Source: Heterobasidion occidentale (lineage: Eukaryota; Basidiomycota; Agaricomycetes; Russulales; Bondarzewiaceae). From it: 64,000 nucleotides of DNA. The position numbers and the translations under genes are program-made. Position 1 is the stretch's first letter, and each line of letters begins with the position of its first letter. A model generated the notes under the pieces. That model was not told where the DNA came from, made no database searches, and saw only the letters and a list, made by a program, of their open reading frames with translations. Shown here piece after piece: positions 33,040 to 43,900 of the stretch. The stretch spans positions 1 to 64,000 of the forward strand of contig JBCAQO010000003.1 in assembly GCA_039111635.1 (NCBI GenBank). The letters are read 5' to 3'.

Positions 33040-33140
33040 GACTAACCTTAGTATTGCGCGACCTTCGTGGACGTCCTCGTCATCGCTGTTCATCTTCCTC
33101 TTCTTCTGTCACCATCGGCTCCTCGTCCTTCTTGTCGACA
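33040..33140 (-). repeat. Exon-like unit C
   Basis: Minus-strand acidic segment (Asp-Lys-Lys-Asp-Glu-Glu, then a Glu run, then Asp-Asp-Glu-Asp-Val-His-Glu-Gly-Arg) ending at a GT donor. It is parallel to units A, B and D but lacks the His-Ala-Glu-Arg-Tyr piece, as if by internal deletion. Confidence 0.4.
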
Positions 33141-33706
33141 CGCTCTGGTCCGGGTGGTGTGGCTGCGATGCTCTGCACGTCATAGGGCAGCATGGGAGTC
33201 GAGTGAGTGGAGGCGCACTCAGGAGGAGTGATACCGACGAGGTGCGATGACATGATGGCAGCGCGGTGACGCCGAGTCGTCGTTCGTCCATGTTCCGTGT
33301 CTAAAGCATTACTCACATCGGCAAACACAAAACGGCGAGCGTATCCGAGTTCGGATAAACATATGGTTCCAGATGCTATTTGGGCAGAGTCGTGACAGAT
33401 CATAAGATAAGAGACGAGGCAGCACAAAGCGAGAGAGATGAGTGAGAAGAAAAGACACGCGACGAGACACGCGAGGAGGGCAGCAGGCGGCATAATGTGC
33501 AGACGAAGGTATTCACCAACAAACAAATAGAGAGAAGATATGGGCGACGCGAAGGCAAAATGAGACACACATAGCGACGAAGCAGGTGGCGCAGCAGCGA
33601 GGAACATGAGGACGGAAAAAGGAGGGACAGGATCGCCACTGAGCCAGACGTGCGCAGGGATTGAAACATAAAAAAAGGATCGTGAGAAATGCCCGGCAAC
33701 TATTCT

Positions 33707-34300
33707 CCTTTGACACGCCATAGCACCGCCAAGGCGGCGACGCTGAGCATAAGCACGCCCACCGCTGTCGACATCTGTGCCGAATGTTGGACCATCTGTC
33801 GACAGAGTGCTGTGAGCGAACGCACAAAAATGCAGAGAACAAAGCTCACCGGCGCCAGGTATGCACCCTTCAGATCGGCGGCAGCGGCAGCGGCAGACGA
33901 AGCATGCGCGGCGTCATCTTCCGTCATCATCGTCGTCGTGGACCCCGTCGATGCCTTCCGGACCGACGACTCTGGGGTGATGAGATAGTGCTTCAAAGAT
34001 AGGATCCGCGCATCGTCGCTTGCATGGCGCACGTCCGAGTCCAATTCGTCCTGCGGCCAAGGCACGCGCGCATGTGGATACCAACTGGCGCCTATCATCG
34101 AGCAGCGTCGCGCCCTCTGGCGACTCCCGCGCCCACCGTCGTCGTTGTTTGACTCGGCCAAGTGCGAGCGCGATCGGCCCCAAGAGGTTGCCGACTGTTT
34201 CCGCCGATGGTGCTTGCTCAAATCGGACGAGATACTGCGTGGACTGTGCGCGGGCGCGGAGCGCAAGTGCAACGGAAGCGGGGAGTTGGAGGTTCGGCAA
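33707..34300 (-). CDS. Possible C-terminal exons of an unknown tail-anchored protein
   Basis: Two minus-strand stretches could join through an intron ending CTCTGTCGACAG near 33797. The upstream exon is charged with a Ser/Thr-rich stretch and an Asp-Glu/Ala run. The downstream exon (about 33796-33707) ends in a hydrophobic segment of about 18 residues plus a short basic tail before the stop, a layout typical of tail-anchored membrane proteins. A competing frame between 34300 and 33914 also looks protein-like, so a frame break is possible. No family is recognised. Confidence 0.3.
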
Positions 34301-34449
34301 CGGTGTAGGAACGGTGACTGTTGAGACGGCGGGGTCTCACCAGTGACGCTGGACAAGGGATGGAGAACAAGGGGATATCTTGCGTGGCATTGAGGGGACG
34401 CGCGTGCGCGCAAGGGTGAGGGCGGTATGAACCCCGCCACCACCACTGC

Positions 34450-35355
34450 TACCGCCCGTGTCCGGCTGCTCGCTGCCGCTGCCACCGCCGGCATCGTCGG
34501 CGTCGGGCGTGCGCCCGTGCTTGGCGCACGCCATCAGTTGGTGAGAGGCGCAGCATCGGAGGCGCGTCGGGGGTCAGCAAGGTCGCGACGGCGTGCACGA
34601 CGTCCGCGCCCGCCTCCGCGTCGCCACCGTGAGGGCCGAGAGGTGTGAGGCGGCGGTCAAGGTCGAGGCTGAGGTCAAGCGCAAGCTCGCGCTCGTCATC
34701 GTCCTCATAGTAGTCGATGATGCTGCCGATGAGCGGCGCGCGTGGGAGGTGGATGCTTGGCATGCAGAGCGGGGGGCATCGGCACGCCGGGCACGCGCTG
34801 GCGCTTACGGTTCTGGCCCGCGAATAGGTGACGTGTGAGCAGCGGCGTGCTGGGGAGCGGCGGCAAGCCATCCTCGTCGTCATCCTCGTCCACGTTGAAG
34901 AACGACTCCCCTTCGGTCTCCTAACGGCCAAGCTCGAACGGCTGAGCGAGGCTATGCGCGCGTTTGTGCGTCAGTGTGAGCGTGAGCGCGGATGGTGAGC
35001 GCAAGAGAAGCCTTGCTGAGGTGCGGGCGGCTTAACCTCTTTTTGGAGCTCGGGCGCGGTGTCCATCTCCCAGCGCAGGATGACCTGCTCGAAGCGCCTC
35101 TTTGTGAACCTGGACTAGGGAAGCTGCCGCACGAGCGCCTCCTGCCGGGTCATGATGTCGTGGATCGCCTCCTTCACGTTCTCCTGCGTGACGTCCTGGC
35201 CCAGCGCTGGGAATCGTCACGCACGAACAAGCAGCAGGACACCGACCTGGCGCATGTGGTTGAAGAACTCCTGACACGACGAGTGGATGAGCGTGTCCCG
35301 GTCCGACTCTTGTAGCGCGAGCTCGTGTACTGTCGCCGTGGGTCGAGGAGACGAG
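34450..35355 (-). pseudogene. PP4 regulatory subunit 3 (PSY2/SMEK) C-terminal fragment
   Basis: Features of the family occur in the right order on the minus strand. First is a helical motif with Ser-Ser-Cys-Gln-Glu-Phe-Phe (35300-35250). After a short intron comes an Asn-Val-Lys-Glu-Ala-Ile helix (about 35190-35150), then Phe-Glu-Gln-Val-Ile-Leu-Arg-Trp-Glu-Met (about 35105-35075). An acidic Phe-Phe-Asn-Val-Asp-Glu-Asp-Asp block (about 34905) and a terminal Ile-Asp-Tyr-Tyr-Glu-Asp-Asp motif (about 34720) follow; human PPP4R3A has the equivalents in the same order. PSY2 targets protein phosphatase 4 in DNA-damage and chromatin signalling. The N-terminal PH-like domain and armadillo repeats, over 500 residues, are absent upstream, where repeats begin. 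Frame changes occur near 35125 and 34770. It is most likely a truncated or captured copy. Confidence 0.6.
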
Positions 35356-35477
35356 TGCAATTAGAAGCTGGATCTAGTCGAGTAGCTGATCGTCAGTACT
35401 TCGTGGTGTCGGAGGCTAGCGTCAAGGACAGGAGAAAGAGGGGAGACAAAGATAGGGGCGGTTGCCGGCAAAGCCGG

Positions 35478-35582
35478 CGGCCGCGTGCTGTCTGCGGCAG
35501 CCAGGCTCCCCATAGCCCAAATTCGCCGAAGGTGAATTTGGGCTTTGTGGGGAGCCTGGCTGCCGCAGACAGCACGCGGCCG
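35478..35582. repeat. 105-bp near-perfect hairpin
   Basis: The left stem 35478-35527 and right stem 35531-35582 pair over about 50 bp with one small bulge (CATAGCCC against GGGCTTTGTG). The loop is only a few bases around CGAA. Outside the stem, GGGGC at 35456 and GCCCC at 35588 may be the true ends of a fold-back element. No convincing target duplication was found. Confidence 0.9.
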
Positions 35583-35974
35583 TTTATGCCCCATGCGCGA
35601 CTCGTCTACCGCAGAGGTCGAGAGGTCGAGCACGCCGTGTTCATTTTGTGGTGGTACAGCAAGCAGCTTGAATGATAGGGTGGCGTCGAAGGGATGTGCA
35701 TGCGTGCATAAGCTTGAGGAGATGAGCGTGCACATTTGGGTTTACGAGCGGGAGTGACAGTCGATGTGGTTACGCGTGCTGGATGGCAGGTGAGCAGGCG
35801 TCGAGGGCGGGATTGTGAATGGTTGAGGGGACGCAGGTCGAGAGAGTGGCAGACTGAAAGGAGGAGAGTGGTTGGTCCACACGTGCTGGAGGAGCAGAGG
35901 GGTTTGAGAGGACAAGTGCGTGTGGGTTGGGGATGGGAACATCGAGGAGGGGCGTGTGGAAAGACTAACGGATG

Positions 35975-36130
35975 TACGTACCGTCGTACCGCTCTGCATG
36001 CTTAGCGAACGTATGTCCGCCATCGACATACTCCTTCTCGTCTCCGCGCCTCCACTGTCCGTCCTCCTCCTCCCCTTCCTCTGCAACCAGCTGCTTCTTG
36101 TCCTTCTCGTCGACATGCTGAAGCTTGTGT
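35975..36130 (-). repeat. Exon-like unit D
   Basis: Minus strand: a Glu/Asp-rich stretch, then Tyr-Val-Asp-Gly-Gly and Lys-His-Ala-Glu-Arg-Tyr ending at a GT donor. Its final 32 bp (35975-36006) match the end of 14-3-3 exon 1 plus donor (59123-59154) at 26 of 32 positions, with the same splice phase. Confidence 0.45.
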
Positions 36131-36597
36131 GATGAGATGTTCAGATTGTTCCACTTGTTGTGCAATAGCGTGAGCACGGATCAGTTGGAAGGAGGGCCGC
36201 GGTGGCGGCATGAAGGTTGTGCGCAGCAACAAGGAAAGAGATGGCAGTGGAGGTGGAAGAATGCATGAAGAGAGCGCACAGTGGGGTCGGAGTGTTGTTG
36301 CTCGCATTCCAGCTGTAGGCTGTAAAAGAAATAAAAAAGGTGACAAGGAATATTGGTACACACTCTCGGCAACGCGCGTTTATTCAGGGCCTCGGCAGAG
36401 GCCCATCGTCTACTTGCATTGTCGAGAGTGCAGGAGGGGAGGGCGTCAAGAAGCAAGGAAAACTCACATGTGTGTGTGAGTCTGCAGGTTACTGTAGGTA
36501 CTTCGATGCATCGATTGAGGAAGAGGATGAGGTAGGGGAGACTGTAATACTGCGCGACGCGACGCGGCGGCATGCTTGATCACGAGACGTTGCAGGG

Positions 36598-36900
36598 CAC
36601 TGTGTGCCGACACAGTCGGAAGGAGAACTCCGACTGTGTCCGACACAGTCGGACTGTGTGGCGCGACAATCAACGGACTGTGTGCGGCACGGCCGGACTG
36701 TGTGGCACAAACTTAGGGCCAAATCCCGGACTGTCACCGAGAATCCGGACAGTGTGGCGCGGAAACAGCGCCAAAATCCGGATTGTGTGCGGTCTCGGCC
36801 GGACTGTGTGGCGCGACAGAGAGACTGTGCGTGGTGTGACAACAGTGTGACGACAGCGTACCCACGATCTCCCGACTGTGTGCCGGCTCTCCCGATGCTG
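36598..36900. repeat. Irregular GGACTGTGTG repeat
   Basis: About ten copies of CGGACTGTGTG(C/G) at irregular 15-40 bp spacing. The same ACTGTGTGC core recurs near the hairpin of the adjacent dispersed repeat. It is non-coding. Confidence 0.8.
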
Positions 36901-37136
36901 ACTAAACTGTGTCTCCGGGTTGCAGAATATCCTCAAGGTCACAAACAATTCCGTACCTTTGGATCCCCTGATCCAAATGGTATGATTAAGGTATTAATCG
37001 AGCGCTACGGTAAATGTGCACATTTGCTTTGTTTTATGATTACAAACCAACACATATTGAGTACTGTATGCCTGCTTTTTTGAGTTTACTATTCACATTT
37101 GTATTTTGCCCTTAACAGACTCATTAGTACATGTCT

Positions 37137-38283
37137 AGTAATGAAAATCTCAGGGTACTATCCTTAACACCTTTCAAATCTCTTGAATCAGACAGAATTG
37201 TGTGAAACACAGATCTCATTCCCCAAAACCTAGACTGTGCTTCGAACAGTTGTTAGGACCACGTCCTAACACGTGCTTCGCACGTGAATGGATGGGCTGG
37301 TCAAGTGCTTCGGACTTGTTGCAGACTCGGACCGTTTTCCATGACTCCTTACCATTTACATGCTAACGCATGAACGCTGGCTTCTGGTTCCTGATTCTTG
37401 ATGTGGACAGACATTGGTTCCTGACCCCCGTTCCTGGTTCTTGATTGATCGAAGATGTGGATGGACATTAGTGATTCGGATTACTATATTTGGTTACATG
37501 GCAGGTCGATGAGGCATTCTAGCTTACGGATCTCGATCGTTGACTTCGGTACCTGAGAAGCGCACGGACCAGATCTTGATCCTGCCCTAGACACTTCTGT
37601 ACGTAAATAGCCGAGATGAGCTTCTAAGAAGCTCAGCTCGTTCACCTGTAATACACTCGATCTCTGCACTGCACCCGGCGTCTGGCTACCTTCCTAGCCC
37701 ACGCTTCGTGATCTCTGTCAGATCTGAGAAACTCTTTGCACGGTCTGACGAAGCACTGGACTCGTCTCCCTTCCCTCCTCTCCCTCTACTCATCCGCTTC
37801 TACACCGGGCTAGCTGCCTTCCGCGTTCTCAGTTGGACACCCCCTCGTGTCATCTGTTGGACAGGAGAAGATCATCCGGTTCCTCCTCATCATCGAGAAG
37901 ACCTCGAAGATCACCTTCTCAATCTCTTCGAGAACAAAGCCGGCGGCGACCCCGAGTTCCTCGAAAGAGCCCAAAGACGATCCATCGTCTTCATCCATTG
38001 GATTCTACGACTATACGAACCAGTGGAGGTTTAGCCTAGGGACCCCTTCGTGCATCGGTGCACGTGATAAGTCTCCGACCTAACAACAGTCTGGTTTTAG
38101 GGGGTAGACTGTTTAAATCCATATCTATTGAACCCCTGATTTAATATGGCTGATTCTGGGCCTTAAAGTTGCACCAGGTATGAAGATCACATGACTTATT
38201 TTTTTGTATTTATAGCTATATTAAATTGGCAACACAGTAGTTTCGGATATCGGTGGACTCAAATCAGTCGGTAATACTCCTAG
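37137..38283. repeat. Dispersed 0.3-kb repeat, copy 2, split by a solo LTR
   Basis: The left part 37137-37250 and right part 38086-38283 together match copy 1 (26740-27046). The interruption lies in the central hairpin (AGACTGTGC...ACAGTCTG). Confidence 0.85.
37251..38085. mobile_element. Solo LTR, 835 bp
   Basis: Starts TGTTAGGACC and ends CCTAACA, with a perfect 5-bp duplication ACAGT on both sides (37246-37250 and 38086-38090). The head TTAGGACCACGTCCTAACACG is a palindromic LTR end of the kind common in fungal Ty3/gypsy elements. No internal coding sequence remains, so it is the product of LTR-LTR recombination, or an orphan LTR. An open frame at 37708-38034 inside it has no supporting features. 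Confidence 0.85.
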
Positions 38284-38703
38284 TCAGAGCACCATAAGAC
38301 ATTCAAAAAACATGCATTAGAATTTATTGTAAATTGTGAGATACTGAACAGGGCCTAAAAAGCATTCCTGCACTCCTAGTGAGGAGAACTCTCCTGTGAC
38401 ACTCTGTTTTGGAGGGTCTCAGGAGGAAAATCATAACTTTGGAAGGAATACCTTTGGAAAGCTCATCTTGTGCCAGAACCTGCTCCCAGATAGGGTCTAC
38501 CTACCCTGAATTTTGCAGGGGGGGTCACTAGAAAAGAAAGGGGACACAGTAGTAATGTGCAACGAAGGCCGTTTTTGAGGTGGGAATAACCATAGAAAGA
38601 CTATGTGTACAGAACGGGTACATGTACTGAAAGCACCGAAAGCATCGAAAGCACTCAAACCAAAACAGATGCGGAACAGAGATCGGAAACAAACCAATAG
38701 AGT
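38284..38703. other. AT-rich intergenic segment
   Basis: No gene or clear repeat. It contains runs such as CATTCAAAAAACATGCATT, then the 3' flank of the following minus-strand gene. Confidence 0.5.
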
Positions 38704-40286
38704 CTATCTTGCCCTAAGAGATGGGCCAGCATGGTTGCCCTGCGTCGCCAGCTGCTGTCGGAGGAAGGCAATCTCATCCTCCATCCTCCTCCTCGCCGCT
38801 GCCTCCTCCCCCGGCCTCGCGTCGGCATGTGCCCTCGCCGCTGCCTCCTCCCTCGCCCTCGCGTCGGCATGTGCCCTCGCCGCTGCCTCCTCCCTCGCCC
38901 TCGCGTCGGCATGTGCCCTCGCCGCTGCCTCATCCCTCGCCCTTGCCTCCGCTGCCTGTATCCTCGCATTCATCGGATTAGTCCTCGCCTTTTCCACAAC
39001 TTTCGTGAGATGGTAATCGTAACGTGGCAGAATGTAGTCCAGCGATGGGTCTTTGGGCTGGATGGTGAAAATTGTGAGGAAGCGCCCGGCACGGAGAGGG
39101 CCACGGAGTGCATGATCAACTGATCTGCCACCGAGGCGGGCGCAGAAGACGTCGTAGACGATGGCCGTATACCAGTAACATTGCCGTGAGACAACGTTGT
39201 AAATAGGCGAGTGCTCATGCACCGCAACCAGCAGGGCGGCAAGGTGATAGTCCGTCACGCACGAGGTGAACGTGAGCTCGCGGCAGACCTGGTACGGGCC
39301 GTCTACTCCTTCGTCGATGCTGTTGATAGACGCACCATTTTTCGGGACGTGAATGTAGTCGAGCGCGTGCGCCCCCATAGGGGGTATCGAGGAGGATGCG
39401 ATGTTGGCGTAGGTAGAAGAGGTCATGGACGAGTCGACCGAGGTGTAGGACGAGTTGTGGGACAAGGCAGGCTCAGACCTGACATTCATTTGGCCAGTCT
39501 GAGCAGAAAGGTCGACCCCTGGGCGGATCATCTCATGGGGGATCTGGCCGGTCTCGATTGTACGCTCAACGATGACGGGAACGATGCGGGTGGCACTGGC
39601 CGAAATAGGTTAGATAAACTCGATAATAAGGAATTCATGCCAGACACCGCCCTCCCGCTTGCAGTGCTTGATTTTGGCGATGTACGGGCGGTAGTAGGGA
39701 GTGGGATCTGCAGAGACGAGCTGCGCCCAGTCGAGCACGTGACGCTTGATACCTTGTGGGCAATCGGGGAAGTAGGCAGGGTCGTTAGGGAAAGACACGT
39801 TTGAACGCCAGAGGAAGCGGAAGGGGAATGCGCTGGAGAAGAGGTTGTGCAGAGAAGATAATAAGTGCATGGTTGCAGAGGGCAAAGAACGGCTGAACGT
39901 GATGCGAGGACTATGGGCAAGGCCGTGGGACCGGCAAGGACACACATACATACAGACGATTGCGGCATCCTCTGTCCGGCAAGTACACACTTCCTCTGCG
40001 TGGCCTCCGGCATCCTGCCCAACTAACCACGTATCAACCAGCATCCCCGTCTCCGTGCTCGGATCGATCCCATCTCTATGCCCACACGCGGACCGCTCGT
40101 CACACCGTCGAGCCCAATCCCGCACTCTTCCAGATGCAGTGCACCATGTGTCTTCTTGTACCGCATGGTCCAGTCGTCGATGTGGGTGGCCTCGGCGAAC
40201 AGCAAAGTGAGCGCCCGCAGATGGAGTGTCGACGAGTCATGGATAGGACAATAACTGGGCGTCAGTTGGGCTGCTTCGAAAGACAT
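38704..40286 (-). CDS. Lineage-specific protein with Ala/Arg/Glu repeats, in-frame stop
   Basis: A first exon (about 40286-40023) starts at a clear ATG and encodes a helical segment ending near Gly-Ile-Gly-Leu-Asp-Gly. The next coding block opens at or before an ATG at 39870 and stays in one frame to the TAG at 38704, except for a TAA at 39610-39612. Its middle has Cys-Arg-Glu-Leu-Thr-Phe, a Tyr-His-Leu-Ala helix and Cys-Tyr-Trp-Tyr, a pattern I associate with repetitive uncharacterised mushroom-forming-fungus proteins. The C-terminus is a coiled coil of four 14-residue Ala/Arg/Glu-rich repeats and a Leu-Arg-Gln-Gln end. Skipping the TAA would need a 24-base intron (GT...CTAAC...AG), which is too short. 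It is either a pseudogene or has a base error there. Function unknown. Confidence 0.5.
38795..38955. repeat. 42-bp coding minisatellite
   Basis: Four tandem 42-bp units, nearly identical, inside the C-terminal coiled-coil coding region of the minus-strand gene. Unit length is a multiple of three, so copy-number change keeps the frame. Confidence 0.92.
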
Positions 40287-40758
40287 GGTCCGTGTTCTGA
40301 TCAAGGTGAGTGCTCCGCACGCTCTCCAAACCACCGTTGATGCCTTCTACCTGGCCGATAACTCCTCCGCCATGGAGGACGATGAGCGTGTGAGAAGCAA
40401 AGACGGCAAAGATAGCGCAAAGACTCGCATCGACCAAGTGACGTCACGTGACTCCCCTCACGCAGTACCAGGGCCAGGGCACTCTCGCTGATAATTTTCA
40501 CCTCTTGCAGCCTCACAAGTTCCCCCGTTCCACCGGTTTCTCGTTATCTCGAGCGGTACAATAAGAAGTGCCGTTGCTACACAATGACTGCGCTTTCTGT
40601 ACAGCTTGATCGTGTCTCTAGCCAACGACGGGCGCTCATCAATGATAAAACTTCCTCTCAACGCCCTACGACCAGTCGCTCCTCAGTGACCGAGAGGACA
40701 TTCCACATCGAGTGGGATAGTAAACTCATAAACTAACTAGCTTGGCGGCTACAGAACT

Positions 40759-43283
40759 ATGGATGACGAGCCCGACGACAATGGACGCAGTTTCCGCGCA
40801 CAGGTATGCACAACCTTTTACCGATAGCTGACTTTTGATTCACTTTAGATGCCAAAGGTAATTCTACAGATGCTCTTTGCAGTAATGCAAAATCAGCAGC
40901 GCCGCGAGGAGGAGGAGCTGCGTACAATGGGAGCAGACATTATCGAGAGATCTGACAATGAGAGAGTTAAGTCGGTAGCTCATAGGAAGGGAGTCATGTG
41001 GCCGCCAGAGCATAACGTACTGTTTACAGCGGATCAGATCACGCCGAATGACCGCAGCGGACAAGACAAGGACATCAAAATGGCACCCCCAGTGAGTATG
41101 TTTTGAACATACTGCCTATTCTTTTGACAACCTCACGATGCATAGAATCGATCTATCGGTCCTTGCGACGCTGTCATCCAATTCAAACAGAAGCTCGTAT
41201 CGAATTTGGAGAGCACGGATATATTTTCATGGGTGTCCAGCCATCGCAACGATGCTTTGACGGACATGAGAGCGCACAGCGAATGTCATAGAGGGATCTG
41301 GCGCACATTGGAAGTGCTGGAGGAGCAAAGCGACCAAGACAGCGGCCTTGGCAAGTCGATGTCAGCTATCACGAAGAGCAGACAAAAAATGTTCACAGCG
41401 CTCACGCGCGAGATCTTCTACTGTTCACCAGCCCTCTCACTCAACCACCGCCTCGCCGCGGCGAAGCTTTTGGGCTTCCTTTGCGCCTCTCCTCCTTCAC
41501 TCAGCGTCTTGGAGGAGAAGGTCTCCGTCTATCGTGACGTTCTTCACACACGACATTACGTTCGCGAGGGAGAAGACATTGCCGACCTCCTTCGTGCCCT
41601 CGAGGCCCTGTGTCAGTGTTCGGACCTGTGATATCTCACGTTGGCATTGGAGGAGCGTGCATCTTTGATGCGACAGGCGCTCGTACTTTCCCATGCCAAC
41701 AAACGCCTTATCACCTCCCTTGCGAATGTTCTGTTGATGATGTATGACCGCAGCTCGCGACCGGAGCACCTCCAAGAGGCAAAGCAGCTCGCAGAGGAAA
41801 TAAGGCAGCGCGAGGCAGGGTTGGACTGTGCGGTGCTGAGCACGATGGAGACACATCTGAACGAGACATGCTCCTTCTTGCCCGACATCGACACGTGGCT
41901 GAAACTACATTGCAGGATCACCACTCTTGCCCCAACCATGCACGTGGACTGCCCCGAACGACTGATGACGCTCGAAACCGCGATGAGGGAGCGGGGTTCA
42001 TCTGCGAGGGACCGGATCGAGGTGGTCAAGGAGGCTGAGAGGCTGACGGGCTTAGGTATCGGAGTGAGTAGCCGATTGAAGGTCCTGAACGAGCTCGTAC
42101 GCCAATGTAGAATGATCGGGACGGAGGATGCCGCACGAGGGGCGTCACGGCTCACTGAAGCCGCACAAGGCCTCATCAGGGGCTCCTGGCATACCGTGCG
42201 GAAGCTTACCGAGCTCACGCGTAAAAAAACTACCACACCCGTTCGACCACCCTCATGATAAGTCCCGCACCTCTAGTCTCTACTCCGCAGCCCTCGCCTT
42301 CGATGCTACCGCCCAGCCGATGCGGCACGTCCTCCCTCAACTTCTCTGGGTAAACCCATTCCGTGCCGAGCATCGTACGCTCAGTAACCCCGCCGATAAG
42401 ATGGAAGACTACGCGCGCGTTCAGGCGCGAGGCGCTCGCGCTTGGAGACATCGCCGCCATGGAGCATGGAAGTCAGGAGAGGGCGCACGCATGCGTGGCA
42501 CATGCATTCGCGCTAGTTGCGACGAACAGGGTAGATGTACTGGACCAAGCGGTCGGGCTTTGTTGGGAGGCGCTCCGCGGGTTCGGGTATGGGCCTGAAC
42601 TATCTGCACCTGTCTCGGAACCGCTGAGAAGGGCGCTTTCTGCGTTCAGTCACGCTTCGTATATGCGCTACACACACTTTGGCGCTTTGTTGGACCTCGA
42701 ACAGTCGGTGAGCGCGCTTAAGATATGTCTTGCAGGCGTCACGGGCCCCGAGCGATTTGCCTTTTATAATCCGCTGAGCATGTCCCTGGAGGCCCGCTTC
42801 CGGCGTCTAGGACAGCAGGAAGACATACTGCTGGCCATCGAGGCCTGCCGCGCGTTCCTAGCAGAGAGCGGAATCCATGACCCGACGATCCAGATGATCG
42901 TCTTTTGGCGGCTCTCCAAGGCGCTCGTCGCATATTATGACGCTACAGGTGACGGCGAGGTGCTGGACAAGGCGGCGGGCGTCGGTCGTGACGCTGTGAG
43001 GCTCTGTGGTACAGACCATCCGCTGCTGGCTGTGATCCTGGCACTGCAGGGCACGATTCTTCGACAGCGCTTCGTCTTACATGGGAACGAGGAGGATTTG
43101 AAGGCTGCGTGGACACTTGCATGTGCTGCTGTGGCGACCCATGAGGCCTCCGAAGGCGAAGACCAGAAAATGATGGACTCCGTAGCAGCCAAAGGGATGT
43201 GCGCCTTAGTGATGTGGGAGGACGGGGGCAAGGTGGAGGACTTGAATGCGGCAATTGCGCTCTTTAGAGGTGCGGGCATTTGA
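40759..43283 (+). CDS. TPR-like helical-repeat protein, frame-broken
   Basis: Exon 40759-40803, an intron ending CTTTAG, an exon from 40849, another intron ending CATAG near 41144, then long coding stretches. The N-terminal part is helical and charged. From about 41650 on, helix pairs of about 45 residues resemble tetratricopeptide repeats, as in the TPR regions of fungal NLR and CHAT-domain proteins, but there is no P-loop, NACHT or CHAT domain. Such repeats usually bind other proteins. A TGA at 41629-41631 lies in frame within the repeat region, and frames change near 42240 and 42420. The last block (42363-43283) is open to its TGA. It may be a pseudogene of a TPR family, or several sequence errors hide one protein of about 750 residues. 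Confidence 0.5.
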
Positions 43284-43289
43284 TGGACT

Positions 43290-43610
43290 CGTGTGGACTA
43301 TTAGAGACCGTCCAAGGTAGTCTTGTCCTTTGAAATGTCCCGCAGAACAGGTGGCAGACCAAAAGCGAAACAGAAGCAAACGCGAAAAGCGAGACGGCGA
43401 GTGAGGTATTATTGGTTGTGCGAGTTTGTTCTCAGCAGTCTTGATTTTGTGTTTGATGGACTTGTGCTGACTGCTAGAGATTGTCCAAGGTGGTCTTGTC
43501 CTTTGAAATGTCCCACGGAACGGGTAGCAGACCAAAAGCGAAACGAAAGCGAAAGCGAGACGCGCCGATGTACGACTATAAGATACTTACTGAAGGTCCG
43601 ATCTCGGCCA
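43290..43610. repeat. Imperfect 171-bp direct duplication
   Basis: GTCCAAGGTAGTCTTGTCC and CCTTTGAAATGTCCC (43311-43340) recur at 43482-43511, followed in both by AGACCAAAAGCGAAAC. It is about 85% identical and lies between the TPR-like gene and the 3' end of the MYND-SET gene. Confidence 0.85.
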
Positions 43611-43900
43611 TCATCATGACAATGTGCGACTGGGAATGTCTGGACTGATTCACTTACTACTTTAACAAAACCCTCGTCGAGAGGATGGATCCAGGATGAT
43701 ACTACAGAAGAAAATACATGCGAGACTGCCTACACTGCTCTTTCCGCCGCAGCCGACGTGCCATACAGCTACACTCGCAACGGGAAGCGTTATATAAGGA
43801 ATGGCTTCGGCATCCTTTATTATGCGAGCACCCCATCGCCAAACATACACTGAAGAGAGAACGGGGTTTGATATAGTACACCCGCATCGCTTCGGGCCCG

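Noticed and set aside
39588..39612. 24-base intron removing the TAA in the 38.7-kb gene
   Set aside because: It has GT, a CTAAC branch-like site and AG, but is shorter than any credible spliceosomal intron.
40759..43283. NLR/STAND immune-type receptor
   Set aside because: TPR-like repeats fit such proteins, but no P-loop, NACHT/NB-ARC or effector domain is visible in any frame.
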